A stretch of DNA of 64,000 bases from Chitinophaga pinensis (GCA_945883545.1 CAMCXT010000007.1:1-64000), one strand, 5' to 3'. Positions 34,898 to 44,485 are shown, numbered from the stretch's first letter. Notes: generated from the sequence alone by a model not told the origin. Program-made: numbers and translations.

Positions 34898-34975
34898 ATG
34901 CGTTCCTTATTGACTTTTGCACTGCTGCTTATTTTGTTTCTATTGTTTGTTTTATTCGGATATGTATTGAATTAA
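34898..34975 (+). CDS. possible 25-residue hydrophobic peptide
   Basis: ATG 34898 opens a 25-codon frame, MRSLLTFALLLILFLLFVLF plus GYVLN, which would form one membrane helix with a positive N-terminus. It sits in the 480-base gap between the candidate RNA and the esterase gene. Small membrane proteins and type I toxins look like this, but T-rich sequence can make such a frame by chance. The rest of that gap (34737-34897 and 34976-35146) is AT-rich with nothing else recognised. Confidence 0.25.
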   Translation: MRSLLTFALLLILFLLFVLFGYVLN

Positions 34976-35146
34976 AAATACTTTTCTGAAATTAATTTCC
35001 ATTGCACTTTATTAATTGATTTTACAATAGATTTATGGGCATGACTTTAAACATTGAATGGAGAATTTAATCTCCTTCGAATTTCATTATGATTAATATC
35101 TTGTTTCTTAGCTTCATTGCGTATTATTGAAGACTATTAAATTCAT

Positions 35147-35878
35147 ATGAAACGCGAAATCACTTCTTGGTATAGCCCTGCACTGAGCCAGGATATGCCC
35201 ATTTCAGTATACGGGCATTATGGCTTTTCTATATTGTTAATTCCAACTGCAGCTGCCGATTATCTCGAATATGAGCGTTTTCAAATGATGGATGCTTTGG
35301 CGCCAGTGCTCGATTCGGGGAAATGCAAAATTTACTCCATCAATTCAATTAACAATGAAAGTTGGTTGAACAATGATATGTACCCTCCTCACAAAGCCAT
35401 TCGTCACAACCAGTTCAACGAGTACGTTGTGAATGAGGTTATTCCGTTCATCAAAGAAACCAGTAGCGATGATACCCCAATTTACACCTGTGGTGCGAGT
35501 TTCGGAGCACTGCACGCAATGAATTTGTTCCTCCGTTTTCCGGATAAATTCAATGGTGCCATCTCGATGAGTGGAGTTTACAATTTGGCCGAATACACCA
35601 AGGGATTTTACGATGATCAGGTTTATTTCAACTCCCCAGAACACTACATACAGAACTTGAACGATCCGTGGTATCTAGAAAAAATTAGAGCAAGCAAGCA
35701 TATTCATCTCTACACAGGAAGTGGAGATTACGAAGATCCAGAGGCAAGCAGAAGATTCTCATCAATCTTGAATGAAAAGCAGATTCCACACGACTTAGGT
35801 ATCTGGGGCACCGACATTAAACACGACTGGCCAACATGGAGAATGATGCTTCCATTCATCCTCGAAGAGAAATTTTAA
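35147..35878 (+). CDS. alpha/beta-hydrolase, esterase D-like
   Basis: 243 residues. The nucleophile elbow reads TCGASFGALHAM with Ser118 in GxSxG; candidate acid and base residues are in the GSGDYEDP and DIKHDWPTW segments. The overall layout matches the putative-esterase family that includes esterase D and mycolyltransferase-like enzymes (an early SILLIPTAAADYLEYERFQM strand, then helices with DKFNGAISMSGVY). No signal peptide, so it acts in the cytoplasm. The substrate is unknown. It stands alone on the plus strand. Confidence 0.85.
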   Translation: MKREITSWYSPALSQDMPISVYGHYGFSILLIPTAAADYLEYERFQMMDALAPVLDSGKCKIYSINSINNESWLNNDMYPPHKAIRHNQFNEYVVNEVIPFIKETSSDDTPIYTCGASFGALHAMNLFLRFPDKFNGAISMSGVYNLAEYTKGFYDDQVYFNSPEHYIQNLNDPWYLEKIRASKHIHLYTGSGDYEDPEASRRFSSILNEKQIPHDLGIWGTDIKHDWPTWRMMLPFILEEKF

Positions 35879-35972
35879 ACACTTTTGCATCAAGGAGTTC
35901 TGTGTTACACTTGTTGCCAAAGAGTGTTCAATCACGCATTATTCCTTTATCTTCACGGCTGGAATTTAAGAT

Positions 35973-36563
35973 ATGTTAGCTCTAAAGCGCTTTTACGACG
36001 TGCAATTGGCTGAGGTGATAGACCGCATGCGATTGGAACTTGATAGAAGATACACCTACCACACAGTTGAGCACACGCTTGATGTGATCAAGTGCTGCGA
36101 GGAAATCAGTTTCGCCGAAGGCCTTAATGAAAGCGAATGCCTCATTCTTCAAATTTCCGCCTTGTTTCATGATACGGGTTTCCTTTTGTCGAGAACTAAC
36201 CATGAAGAACGAAGCGTTGATATTTTCACCGAAGCGCGTGCCGAATTTCAACTCGAGCCTTCACACATTCGTGAAATTGAAAATTGCATTCGCGCTACAA
36301 GAGTTCCACAAGAACCGCAGTCTCGCCTAGAACAAATTATTTGTGATGCAGACCTCGATTATCTTGGTAGAACAGATTTTTGGACAATCTCCGATAGCCT
36401 GTTTGTGGAAATGACCAATTGTAAAGAAATTTCTGGATCAGCAGCTTGGAAAGAATTGCAGATTAAGTTCATGTCCGCCCATAGGTTTCATACCAAGTTT
36501 TCGAAGAACAGAAGAGATGATCAACTCAAGATAAATCTCGATGAAGTGAAAGCCAAGAATTAA
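35973..36563 (+). CDS. HD-domain metal-dependent phosphohydrolase
   Basis: 196 residues. The HD-domain metal ligands are visible: TYHTVEHT (His30 and His34), ALFHDTGF (His66-Asp67) and CDADLDYLGR (the distal Asp). Such domains hydrolyse phosphomonoesters or nucleotides; which one is not evident. The protein contains only the HD core. It lies between an esterase and a tandem universal stress protein gene, each separated by about 75-95 bases, and does not clearly share an operon with either. Confidence 0.85.
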   Translation: MLALKRFYDVQLAEVIDRMRLELDRRYTYHTVEHTLDVIKCCEEISFAEGLNESECLILQISALFHDTGFLLSRTNHEERSVDIFTEARAEFQLEPSHIREIENCIRATRVPQEPQSRLEQIICDADLDYLGRTDFWTISDSLFVEMTNCKEISGSAAWKELQIKFMSAHRFHTKFSKNRRDDQLKINLDEVKAKN

Positions 36564-36637
36564 ACAATTCGAAAAAACATTCTTCAGTTAACTGCACCCA
36601 ACATTCAACATAATCAAATTGTAATTGCCAAACATCA

Positions 36638-37513
36638 ATGGAAAATAAATCAATTCGCCCTATAGATTCTGAAACAATTATGGTTCCGACAGATTTTACG
36701 GAAGCTGCAGAGAATGCATTGAAACACGCTTTAATGCTTGCAAAAATCTTCAGTAAAAAAGTTGATTTGCTACATGTTGTTCCTGACGGCAGAAGCGCGG
36801 GTAATGATGAGGATAAGGCCCTTCAAACTATGAAAGAGATGGCCGATAAATTCAGCAGTACTTCAGGAATTAAAATTGATTACTGGGTTCGCCGTGGAAG
36901 TATTTTCGATGCGATTGGCGAATTCGCCGATGAAATTGATGCTGCACTTGTTGTGATGGGAACCCACGGTGTTACTGGTCTTCAGCATGTTGTTGGAAGT
37001 AAGGCATTGCGCGTGATCACCAATGCAAATCGTCCATTTGTAGTGGTACAGAAAAAGCCTATGCGAGAACATGGTTTTAAGAACATCGTTCTGCCAATAG
37101 ATTTCTCCAAACAAACGAAACAAAAGTTGGTGTGGGCAGCCGAATTGTCGGCTAAATTTAATTGTGAATTTCACATCCTTGCCGCGCATGAAAGCGATGA
37201 ATATGCTGCCAAAGCAGTGAACAACAATGTGGCTTATGCAGAGAAATATCTCAGCGATAGAAATTGTAAGTTCTCTGTAACACACGCTTTGAAGGGTGAT
37301 TTTACAAAAGAAACCATGCGCTTCTCAGCAACTGTAGATGCTGATCTTATTGTAATTATGACCAATCAGGAAAAGGAATTTGCACACTACATTATTGGTC
37401 CTTATGAGCAAAATGTTATTGCCAATGATGCTCAAATTCCTGTGATGACCCTCAATCCTGTCGACAATATGAAGGCAGGAAGTGGTCACCTATTTAATTT
37501 CAGCAATTACTAA
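36638..37513 (+). CDS. tandem universal stress protein
   Basis: 291 residues made of two Usp domains (about 10-145 and 150-280). The first carries a good nucleotide-binding motif, MGTHGVTGLQHVVGSKALRVI, with the G-x2-G-x9-G spacing. In the second the same region reads MTNQEKEFAHYIIGPYEQNVI and lacks the glycines, so only one site should bind ATP. Tandem Usp proteins of this size are common in Bacteroidota and are associated with stress and stationary phase. It converges with serS over 138 bases; a short stem (CTGCTC/GAGCAG, 37516-37537) lies just after its stop but lacks a T run. Confidence 0.9.
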   Translation: MENKSIRPIDSETIMVPTDFTEAAENALKHALMLAKIFSKKVDLLHVVPDGRSAGNDEDKALQTMKEMADKFSSTSGIKIDYWVRRGSIFDAIGEFADEIDAALVVMGTHGVTGLQHVVGSKALRVITNANRPFVVVQKKPMREHGFKNIVLPIDFSKQTKQKLVWAAELSAKFNCEFHILAAHESDEYAAKAVNNNVAYAEKYLSDRNCKFSVTHALKGDFTKETMRFSATVDADLIVIMTNQEKEFAHYIIGPYEQNVIANDAQIPVMTLNPVDNMKAGSGHLFNFSNY

Positions 37514-37651
37514 AACTGCTCAAAATATAGGGAGCAGAATCGGTAATAATTTTAAAGGTCAAACACGAGCAGTCAAACTACGATTAGATTCGTCTAACCT
37601 TAGTGTGAGGTATTATTTTTCACGCAAAGTTGAAATGTTCCTTCTCGAAAA

Positions 37652-38926
37652 TTAGTCGATCATTTCAAAACCAACATAAGGCAACAATGCCTTCGGGATA
37701 CGAATGCCTTCAGGTGTTTGATGATTTTCGAGCATAGCGGCTACGATTCTTGGAAGTGCCAATGCAGAACCATTTAATGTGTGCGCTAATCTTGGTTTTT
37801 GGTCGCCTTCTTTGAAACGCAATTTCAAACGATTGCTTTGGAATGCCTCAAAATTGGATGTAGAACTCACTTCCAACCACTTATTTTGGGCGGCTGAGTA
37901 AACTTCCATGTCGTAAGTGTAAGCCGATGCAAAACCCATGTCACCGCCGCAAAGTTGAAGTACACGATAAGGCAATTCCAAATCTTTCAACAAGTCAGTC
38001 ACGTGGTTACGCATTTCCTCTAGGATATCGTACGATTTGTCGGGATGCGCAATTTGTACAATCTCCACTTTATCAAACTGATGCAAACGATTCAGTCCAC
38101 GAACATCTTTTCCATAAGATCCCGCTTCTCTTCTGAAACATGGCGTGTAACCGCAAGCTTTGATAGGTAAATCTTCAGCTTTTTGAATTGTGTCGCGGAA
38201 GATGTTGGTAATTGGAACTTCTGCCGTTGGAATCATAAAATACCCATCCTCAGGCATATAGTACATTTGTCCTTCCTTGTCGGGAAGTTGTCCTGTTCCA
38301 AAACCTGAATCTGCATTTACCATCAATGGCGCTTGGTATTCTGTGTAACCAGCATTGGTCGCTTTTTCGAGGAAGAAATTGATCAATCCGCGCTGAAGTT
38401 TTGCACCTTTCCCTTTGTAGAATGGAAAACCAGCACCGGTTACTTTAACACCCAACTCAAAATCGATGATGTCGTATTTTTTTGCCAAATCCCAGTGTGG
38501 CATTGCTCCTTCATGTAATGTTGGAATACTGCCATGCTCTTCATCAATCACGTTTTCGTCTGGACCTGTTCCAAAAGGAATCATGTAACAAGGAACATTC
38601 GGAAGGGTGTAAAGAATTTCACGGATGGCCGTTTCTTTTTCTTCCAATTCTAGTTCTAGTCCTTTGGTTTTTTCTTTGATTTCGACTGTTTCAGCTTTCA
38701 AAACGTTTGCCTCAGCAGCTTTTCCGTTCTTGAACAAATCGCCAATTTCCCGCGCAATTTGGTTGGCACGCGCCAATAAATTATCCAAATCGCTTTGGTT
38801 TTTCTTGCGTTCATCATCCAGCGCAATGATCGAAAGTACCTTTTCACGAGCGTCGAGATTGTTTCGTTTTGAGAGGCCAGCAATTACTTCCTCAGTATTT
38901 TCGCGGAGATATGGAACTTGCAACAT
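37652..38926 (-). CDS. serS: seryl-tRNA synthetase
   Basis: 424 residues from ATG 38926; an upstream in-frame ATG would add 14 residues and is not needed. It is a class II enzyme: an N-terminal coiled-coil arm (residues about 30-100) that grips the tRNA-Ser long arm, motif 2 in CFRREAGSYGKDVRGLNRLHQF and motif 3 in LNGSALALPRIVAAMLE. The length is normal. A TAATTTTG box lies 23 bases upstream. It is divergent from the adhesin gene. Confidence 0.97.
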   Translation of the reverse strand: MLQVPYLRENTEEVIAGLSKRNNLDAREKVLSIIALDDERKKNQSDLDNLLARANQIAREIGDLFKNGKAAEANVLKAETVEIKEKTKGLELELEEKETAIREILYTLPNVPCYMIPFGTGPDENVIDEEHGSIPTLHEGAMPHWDLAKKYDIIDFELGVKVTGAGFPFYKGKGAKLQRGLINFFLEKATNAGYTEYQAPLMVNADSGFGTGQLPDKEGQMYYMPEDGYFMIPTAEVPITNIFRDTIQKAEDLPIKACGYTPCFRREAGSYGKDVRGLNRLHQFDKVEIVQIAHPDKSYDILEEMRNHVTDLLKDLELPYRVLQLCGGDMGFASAYTYDMEVYSAAQNKWLEVSSTSNFEAFQSNRLKLRFKEGDQKPRLAHTLNGSALALPRIVAAMLENHQTPEGIRIPKALLPYVGFEMID

Positions 38927-38949
38927 GAAGTTTGACTTTTTTGAAAGCG

Positions 38950-38957
38950 CAAAATTA
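38950..38957 (-). promoter_or_regulatory. -7 promoter box of serS
   Basis: TAATTTTG on the minus strand, exact TAnnTTTG, 23 bases before the serS ATG at 38926. Confidence 0.5.
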
Positions 38958-39017
38958 AAGCTATCCAATTCGTTTCAATGATTTTATTTCACAATTTTTA
39001 GCAACTGATTGATTTCA

Positions 39018-39025
39018 TAGATTTG
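39018..39025 (+). promoter_or_regulatory. -7 promoter box of adhesin gene
   Basis: TAGATTTG, exact TAnnTTTG, ending 6 bases before the ATG at 39032, implying a leaderless or nearly leaderless mRNA. It is divergent from the serS box 60 bases away. Confidence 0.5.
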
Positions 39026-39031
39026 TAGATC

Positions 39032-42000
39032 ATGTTAAAGGAGCTGAAAAACGTATTAGTGATTCTATTATTCGTTTGTGGCACTTTATCAAATGCTCAA
39101 ATATTCACTTCCTGCAATTCATCGTTTGCATATCCAGATAGCGGAATAAATTATTTGCCCAACTTACTTGAAGAATTCGAATTGGAAGTAGATCCACAAT
39201 TCTTTGTTTCTGTAGATCTTACAGATGTCCAAATTGCGACAGGTGATACCTTACGTTTTTTTGACCCTACATTTCCTAATCTTCCTCCTTTGGCAGTCAT
39301 TACTTCAGGTCAAGGACCGCAGTCTCTGTCATCCTTTAGTAATCGACTGAAATATCAATTTACCTCCGATTCATCAGAAGAATCAAGTGGTTTCGATTTC
39401 ACGATCAAATGCAATCAAGCTTTGAATTTCAGCCTTTTGTTGCATCAAGACTCACTTTGCGCCGTAAGCGAACTCTCATTTATTACCGTATCAGAATTTC
39501 CTCCAACCCCATCTTACTTTCTGATATTTCGCTCAGCTGCAGAGTTTAGCGACACTTTAACTGTTGATTTCGTAAACGACACATCTTCAATTCTGTTGCC
39601 TGAAATTCTCCCACCTGGAAATTGCACTGTTTATTTTTTGCCAAGCGATTCCATTTGGCAACCGCTGCGAGATTCGGCAACATTTTACATTCATCCACCA
39701 ACTGAAATTCCAACCATTGTTGGAGACTCCACTTTTTGCGCTGCGCCCACTTGGATGCAAAGTTCAATTGATGGAAATCTGCAATGGTTTGTAAACGATA
39801 CCTTGGTTCCTGGAGCCCAATCAAGCTTTTTCGAAGTCACAGAGCCAGGCGTTTATCAGCTCCAAAATTCTGGCGTTTGTGGTGTTGTATTGTCATTGCC
39901 ATTTACACTTTTACAGCTTCAGCTTCCCCCGGCGCCATTGCTTACGCCCATTGGTTTGCAGCAAATATGTGTAGGCACAGAACTATCTGCTTCATGGGTG
40001 GCTGAAACAGATTCAATTACTTGGATTTTCGATGGAACTGCGCTGAACCAGCAATCCGAAAATCTCCAACTTTCCGCCGTAGGCGCTTATGTGATAGAAT
40101 CGATTAACCAATGTGGTTCTTCATTTTCGGATACTTTGTGGATAGAAAATCTGTTCCCGCCTGCGCCACCTGAAATTCAAGCGGATGGACCACTTGCTTT
40201 TTGCCAAGGAAACGATGTTGTGTTTTCTATCGAAGCTCTGCCTCAAACGGTTATTGCATGGTTCGAAAACAATCAGCCACTGAACCTTACTGGAAATTCA
40301 ATCACAGTGAATGAAGCAGGCACTTATACAGTCGAATTAACCAATAGCTGCGGAACTGTATCAAGTGTAAATTCACCGTCGGTGGTGATTCAAGAAAATC
40401 CGCCGATTCCTGTAATTACGCCTGCCGGTCCCACCGAACTCTGCGAAGGAAATACGGTTGTTTTGGCTGTAGATCTTCCTGCTAACGCTAGTTTTTCCTG
40501 GTACCAGAACGGACAATCGCTAAACAACAGCAACGAAATTTTACAGGTTACGGAGTCGGGAAATTATACCGCTATCGCGGAAAACAACTGCGGAACTGCT
40601 GCCGCGATCAATTCGATTCCGGTGCTCATCAATCCTTTGCCGGAGATTCCTCTGCTTTTCGCCCAGGGAAACCCATTCTTGTGTAATGGAAGTTCGGTGC
40701 TTGTTGCAACCACTCCTCAAAATGGCGTTACTTGGCAATGGAAGCGCAACGGAAACAATGTTTCATCCAGTACCAACAGCGTACTTGTTTCTCAAGCAGG
40801 TGTTTACACGCTTACAGTGTCGAATGGATGTGGTATAGCAACTTCTTCCAATCAAATAGATGTTTCTTCGGGTGCTGCTCCGGTTTTGCCCAATATTCAA
40901 GTAACTGGTGCGACTTCTTTTTGCGAAGGCTTATCGGTGACGCTTACCACAACACCGCAAAATGGCGTTCTGATCGAATGGCTTAGAAATGGTTTCCCCA
41001 GCGGATTAACCGGCTATCAAGTGCAAGCCACCGAAGCAGGAGTTTACACAGTTCGGGTTTCGAATGCTTGCGACACGCTGTTTTCAACGCAATTCACCAA
41101 TGTTGTGGTTTTTCCACTTCCTCCTGTAGAAACTATCGTTTACAGCGGTTCATTGAATAGGTGCGAGGGCGATAGTCTTTTACTTACTGTGAATCCACTC
41201 AGCAATGTGAGTTACCAATGGAAGCGAAATGGAGTGGTTTTCGGTCCGAATGCACCCCAAGTAACTGTTTTTGAGGAAGGTTTATATCAGATTTCTTTAG
41301 CAAACAGCTGTGGGTCGACTTTGTCGGAAAATAGCCTTTACCTCAATGTGGACTCGTTGCAACCAATACAACCTGAAATAATTGCACAGCCAGGTCCTGC
41401 ACTTTGTCCTGGTGGATATGTATTGCTCAACGCTCCACCTGTAGATTTTCAAGAGTACACTTGGTATCTCGATGGGAGCTTATTAGATGGCTTCAATGGT
41501 CCGGTTTTACAGGCCACCGAATGGGGAACATATTCTGTTCAAAGTGGCAATGCCTGCGGAATTTCGGGCGTTTCGGGTGGTGTAACCTTGGGGCCTGGCG
41601 ATCCTCCTCCACCATTTGATTTGTATTCTAATGGTGATCTCACCGAGTTTTGCAGCAACGATAGTTTGTTTATTACTGCTCAAGTGCCGTTTGGCGTTTC
41701 GGTTAGGTGGTTTTTGAATGGAGATTCATTGATTGAAGGGCCTTCTCAAATTGCTGCACGTTTGCCTGGAATTTACACCGCCAATGCTTGGAATGGCTGC
41801 GGCGAAGCTCTTGCAAACGACACTTTGAATCTGACAACTATCGAAGCTCCAGAAGTTCCTGTGATTACCGAAAATAATGGAGTTTTAAGCTGTTCTGCCA
41901 TCGAATCGGTTTCGTGGCTCGATTCATCTTTACAACCAATTCTTGGAGCAACAACCACGAGCTATCAGCCAGCTCCAATCAATGCGACCTATTTTGTGCG

Positions 42001-42298
42001 CGTTACAGCCGAAAATGGATGTTCAGAGATTTCTGCACCGTATGATTACATAATTGATGGTATTGAAATCATCGATGATCGATTCATGATATCACCAAAT
42101 CCGGCTTCAGAAAAACTGTTGATCGAGACGAATAGGTTTGGTGATGAGCTTTCCATTTTCAACCTGACGGGGCAAACGGTTTGGCATCGGAGCACAAAAA
42201 ATCAGGCTGGAAATATATTGATTTATGTTTCAGAAATGCCTGCAGGACTTTATTTTGTTCGCCTCGGAAGCGCTGTGAAACCTTTGGTAATTCAGTAA
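39032..42298 (+). CDS. large secreted Ig-repeat protein with type IX secretion sorting domain
   Basis: 1088 residues. Signal peptide about 1-23 (VILLFVCGTLSNAQ). From about residue 225 to 1010, roughly nine to ten tandem Ig-like domains of 80-90 residues follow one another, each with a pattern like FCEGLSVTLTT..., W.RNG and AGVYTVRVSNACDT. The last 75 residues form a type A sorting domain (SPNPASEKLLIET, LSIFNLTGQTVW, MPAGLYFVRL, KPLVIQ), the signal for export through the type IX system and anchoring to lipopolysaccharide. It is probably a surface adhesin or matrix protein. It is monocistronic. Confidence 0.92.
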   Translation: MLKELKNVLVILLFVCGTLSNAQIFTSCNSSFAYPDSGINYLPNLLEEFELEVDPQFFVSVDLTDVQIATGDTLRFFDPTFPNLPPLAVITSGQGPQSLSSFSNRLKYQFTSDSSEESSGFDFTIKCNQALNFSLLLHQDSLCAVSELSFITVSEFPPTPSYFLIFRSAAEFSDTLTVDFVNDTSSILLPEILPPGNCTVYFLPSDSIWQPLRDSATFYIHPPTEIPTIVGDSTFCAAPTWMQSSIDGNLQWFVNDTLVPGAQSSFFEVTEPGVYQLQNSGVCGVVLSLPFTLLQLQLPPAPLLTPIGLQQICVGTELSASWVAETDSITWIFDGTALNQQSENLQLSAVGAYVIESINQCGSSFSDTLWIENLFPPAPPEIQADGPLAFCQGNDVVFSIEALPQTVIAWFENNQPLNLTGNSITVNEAGTYTVELTNSCGTVSSVNSPSVVIQENPPIPVITPAGPTELCEGNTVVLAVDLPANASFSWYQNGQSLNNSNEILQVTESGNYTAIAENNCGTAAAINSIPVLINPLPEIPLLFAQGNPFLCNGSSVLVATTPQNGVTWQWKRNGNNVSSSTNSVLVSQAGVYTLTVSNGCGIATSSNQIDVSSGAAPVLPNIQVTGATSFCEGLSVTLTTTPQNGVLIEWLRNGFPSGLTGYQVQATEAGVYTVRVSNACDTLFSTQFTNVVVFPLPPVETIVYSGSLNRCEGDSLLLTVNPLSNVSYQWKRNGVVFGPNAPQVTVFEEGLYQISLANSCGSTLSENSLYLNVDSLQPIQPEIIAQPGPALCPGGYVLLNAPPVDFQEYTWYLDGSLLDGFNGPVLQATEWGTYSVQSGNACGISGVSGGVTLGPGDPPPPFDLYSNGDLTEFCSNDSLFITAQVPFGVSVRWFLNGDSLIEGPSQIAARLPGIYTANAWNGCGEALANDTLNLTTIEAPEVPVITENNGVLSCSAIESVSWLDSSLQPILGATTTSYQPAPINATYFVRVTAENGCSEISAPYDYIIDGIEIIDDRFMISPNPASEKLLIETNRFGDELSIFNLTGQTVWHRSTKNQAGNILIYVSEMPAGLYFVRLGSAVKPLVIQ

Positions 42299-42355
42299 AT
42301 CTGGTTGAAAAAAGCATCCAAGATCAACGAGTGGTACGATGCTTCATTTTTTGGT

Positions 42356-42363
42356 TACTTTTG
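42356..42363 (+). promoter_or_regulatory. -7 promoter box of prfB
   Basis: TACTTTTG, exact TAnnTTTG, ending 7 bases before the prfB ATG at 42371. Confidence 0.5.
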
Positions 42364-42370
42364 CGCCACT

Positions 42371-43469
42371 ATGATCCAACCTGACCAAATTACAGCATTG
42401 GATGATCGCCTGGATGCGTTAAGGAGGCATCTTTGACGTCGATCGTAAACTTGCTGAAATAGAATTCGAAGAGCGCGCAACTACTGCTCAAGACTTTTGG
42501 GACAACCCCGAAATTGCTGAAAAAAAGCTCAAACAGATCCGAGACAAGAAAGTGTGGACTGATGGTTTCAAGAAGGTTTATGCCGGATTGGAAGACCTTA
42601 AGGTTATCGTTGACTTTTACAAGGAAGATGGAGCAACTGAAGCAGAAGTTGATCAACAGCATCAATTGGTTTTAGTTGATCTTGAAGAGCTCGAGTTTAA
42701 AAATATGCTTTCGGGCAAGGAAGACAACCTCAGTTGTGTTCTTACGATTAACTCTGGAGCAGGCGGTACAGAAAGCTGCGACTGGGCTTCGATGTTGTTT
42801 CGGATGTATAAAATGTGGGCCGAAAAACGCGGCTACAAGATCACCGAAGTCGACTTTCAAGATGGCGATGTAGCAGGGATTAAATCTGCTACCATTCAGA
42901 TTGATGGTGAGTTTGCATTTGGTTACCTCAAGGGCGAAAGTGGTGTTCACCGTTTGGTGCGTATTTCACCTTTCGATTCTAACGCACGCCGACACACTTC
43001 TTTTGCATCAGTTTATGCTTATCCGTTGATCGACGATACGATTGAGATTCATATCAACCCTGCCGACATTGAATGGGATACATTCCGTGCAGGTGGTGCA
43101 GGTGGACAGAACGTAAACAAGGTTGAAACAGCGGTTCGATTGTTCCACAAGCCTTCTGGAATTATCATAAAAAACCAGGAAAGTCGTTCTCAGCTTCAGA
43201 ACAAAGAAAAGGCAATGCAACTTTTGAAGTCTCAGCTTTTCGAAATCGAGATGCGGAAACGCCAGGAAAGTACAGCAGCCATCGAAGGTTCTAAGAAGCG
43301 CATTGAGTGGGGATCGCAAATCAGAAACTACGTTTTTCACCCCTACAAATTGGTGAAGGATTTAAGAACTGATATAGAGACTTCCGATGTTCAGGGTGTT
43401 ATGGACGGCGATTTGGATCCATTCATCAAGTCGTATTTGATGGAATACGGATCGAATCCAACGGCGTAG
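42371..43469 (+). CDS. prfB: peptide chain release factor 2, expressed by programmed +1 frameshift
   Basis: The first 21 codons from ATG 42371 end in ...LRRHL at an in-frame TGA (42434-42436). Skipping one base at CTT-T-GAC joins them to the long frame ([21 protein letters not shown]...), which runs to 43469, for about 365 residues. The slip site is AGGAGG-CAT-CTT-TGA-C, the classic arrangement with a Shine-Dalgarno-like stimulator 3 bases before CTT. RF2 terminates at UGA and UAA, so low RF2 lets the ribosome pause at this UGA and slip, an autoregulatory loop. The SPF anticodon-like motif ([12 protein letters not shown]) and the GGQ motif ([14 protein letters not shown]) are intact. Confidence 0.95.
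42422..42436 (+). promoter_or_regulatory. prfB programmed frameshift site
   Basis: AGGAGGCATCTTTGA: a perfect Shine-Dalgarno hexamer, 3 bases, the slippery CTT, and the in-frame UGA. The spacing is the same as in E. coli prfB. Confidence 0.93.
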
Positions 43470-43510
43470 GTAGGATAAAAGACTTTCTTTAAATATCGGA
43501 ATTTCGATAG

Positions 43511-44485
43511 TTAACTATTGTTCTGAAATAGCGCGTGCAATTTTCTTTGAAGAATGCTTTTGTCAGGCAGATGTGTTTTATATTGAGAAACCATCGTTTT
43601 CGAGAGACTTCTGCTTAGGGAATATTCAACAACTTCTTTGTCTTTATCCTTACAAAGCAGAACGCCGATGCTTGGATTTTCATTTGATTTTTTTACATCG
43701 CGATCTAAAGCTTCAAGATAAAAATTTAGTTGTCCTAGATGGTCGGGTTTGAATTTATCGGCTTTTAATTCAAATGCAACTAAGCATTGAAGCTCTCTAT
43801 GATAGAATAGAAGATCAATATAAAAGTCACTATTACCTACCTGAATTTTGAACTCTTCTCCAATAAAAATGAAATCTTTTCCAAGCTCTAGGATAAAATT
43901 TTTCATTTGCTTTACTAGGCCATTTTGTAATTCAACTTCACTATGAGAATCCGGAAGGTTGAGGAACTCAAAAACTTAATCATCTTTAAAAGTATCAGTT
44001 AGTTCATTGCTAGGTAACTGCTTTCCTTGATTATTAATTGACTTAATCATCATTGATCTTTCAAAAAGGCTTGCAGAAATTTGACGGTCAAGCTCTCTCT
44101 TACTATAGTTTTCGCGCCTTGTAAGTTGTAAGTAAAACTCAATCTCCTCAATTGATTTGCACCTTGAAAAAAGGAGCATATTATTCGTCCAACTAATTTC
44201 TCTCACCACTGGTGAGAGTTTTGGAAATCTTTTATAAGTCTCATAAAATTGTCTCATCCTCCAGATGTTTTTATTGGAGAAGCCTTTTAATGCAGGTTCG
44301 TTTTTTTGAATGAATTTTGCCAATTCATCTACAACTGAAGCGCCCCATTCTGAGTTTTCAATTTTCTTACTTATGTATTCTCCAATATTCCAATACAGAT
44401 GAATAAGTTCTGAATTCACTGCCTTTATAGCATTGAACCTTGATTGTTTTATCAATTGAATTACATCTACAAATCTATCGTCCAT
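43511..44485 (-). pseudogene. YhcG-like DUF1016 / PDDEXK nuclease broken by one stop codon
   Basis: The N-terminal part (44485 to 43976: LIHLYWNIGEYISKKIE, GFSNKNIWRMRQFY, LSPVVREISWTNNMLL) is DUF1016-N; the C-terminal part (IFIGEEFKIQVG, then YIDLLFYHRELQCLVAFELK, PDHLGQLNFYLEALDRDV) is the PDDEXK nuclease. Both are in the same frame with a single TAA at 43976-43978. Here relatives read FKDPYVFEFL and this gene reads FKDD-stop-VFEFL, so a Tyr codon (TAT or TAC) probably became TAA. All else is intact. YhcG-type proteins are implicated in DNA repair or restriction-like functions. It could be a recent loss, a sequencing error, or two expressed fragments. Confidence 0.85.

Noticed and set aside
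37514-37540. Terminator after the Usp gene
   Set aside because: The 6-bp stem CTGCTC/GAGCAG lacks a following T run on either strand.
43976-43978. Frameshift in the yhcG-like gene
   Set aside because: Both halves are in the same frame; the lesion is a single TAA codon.
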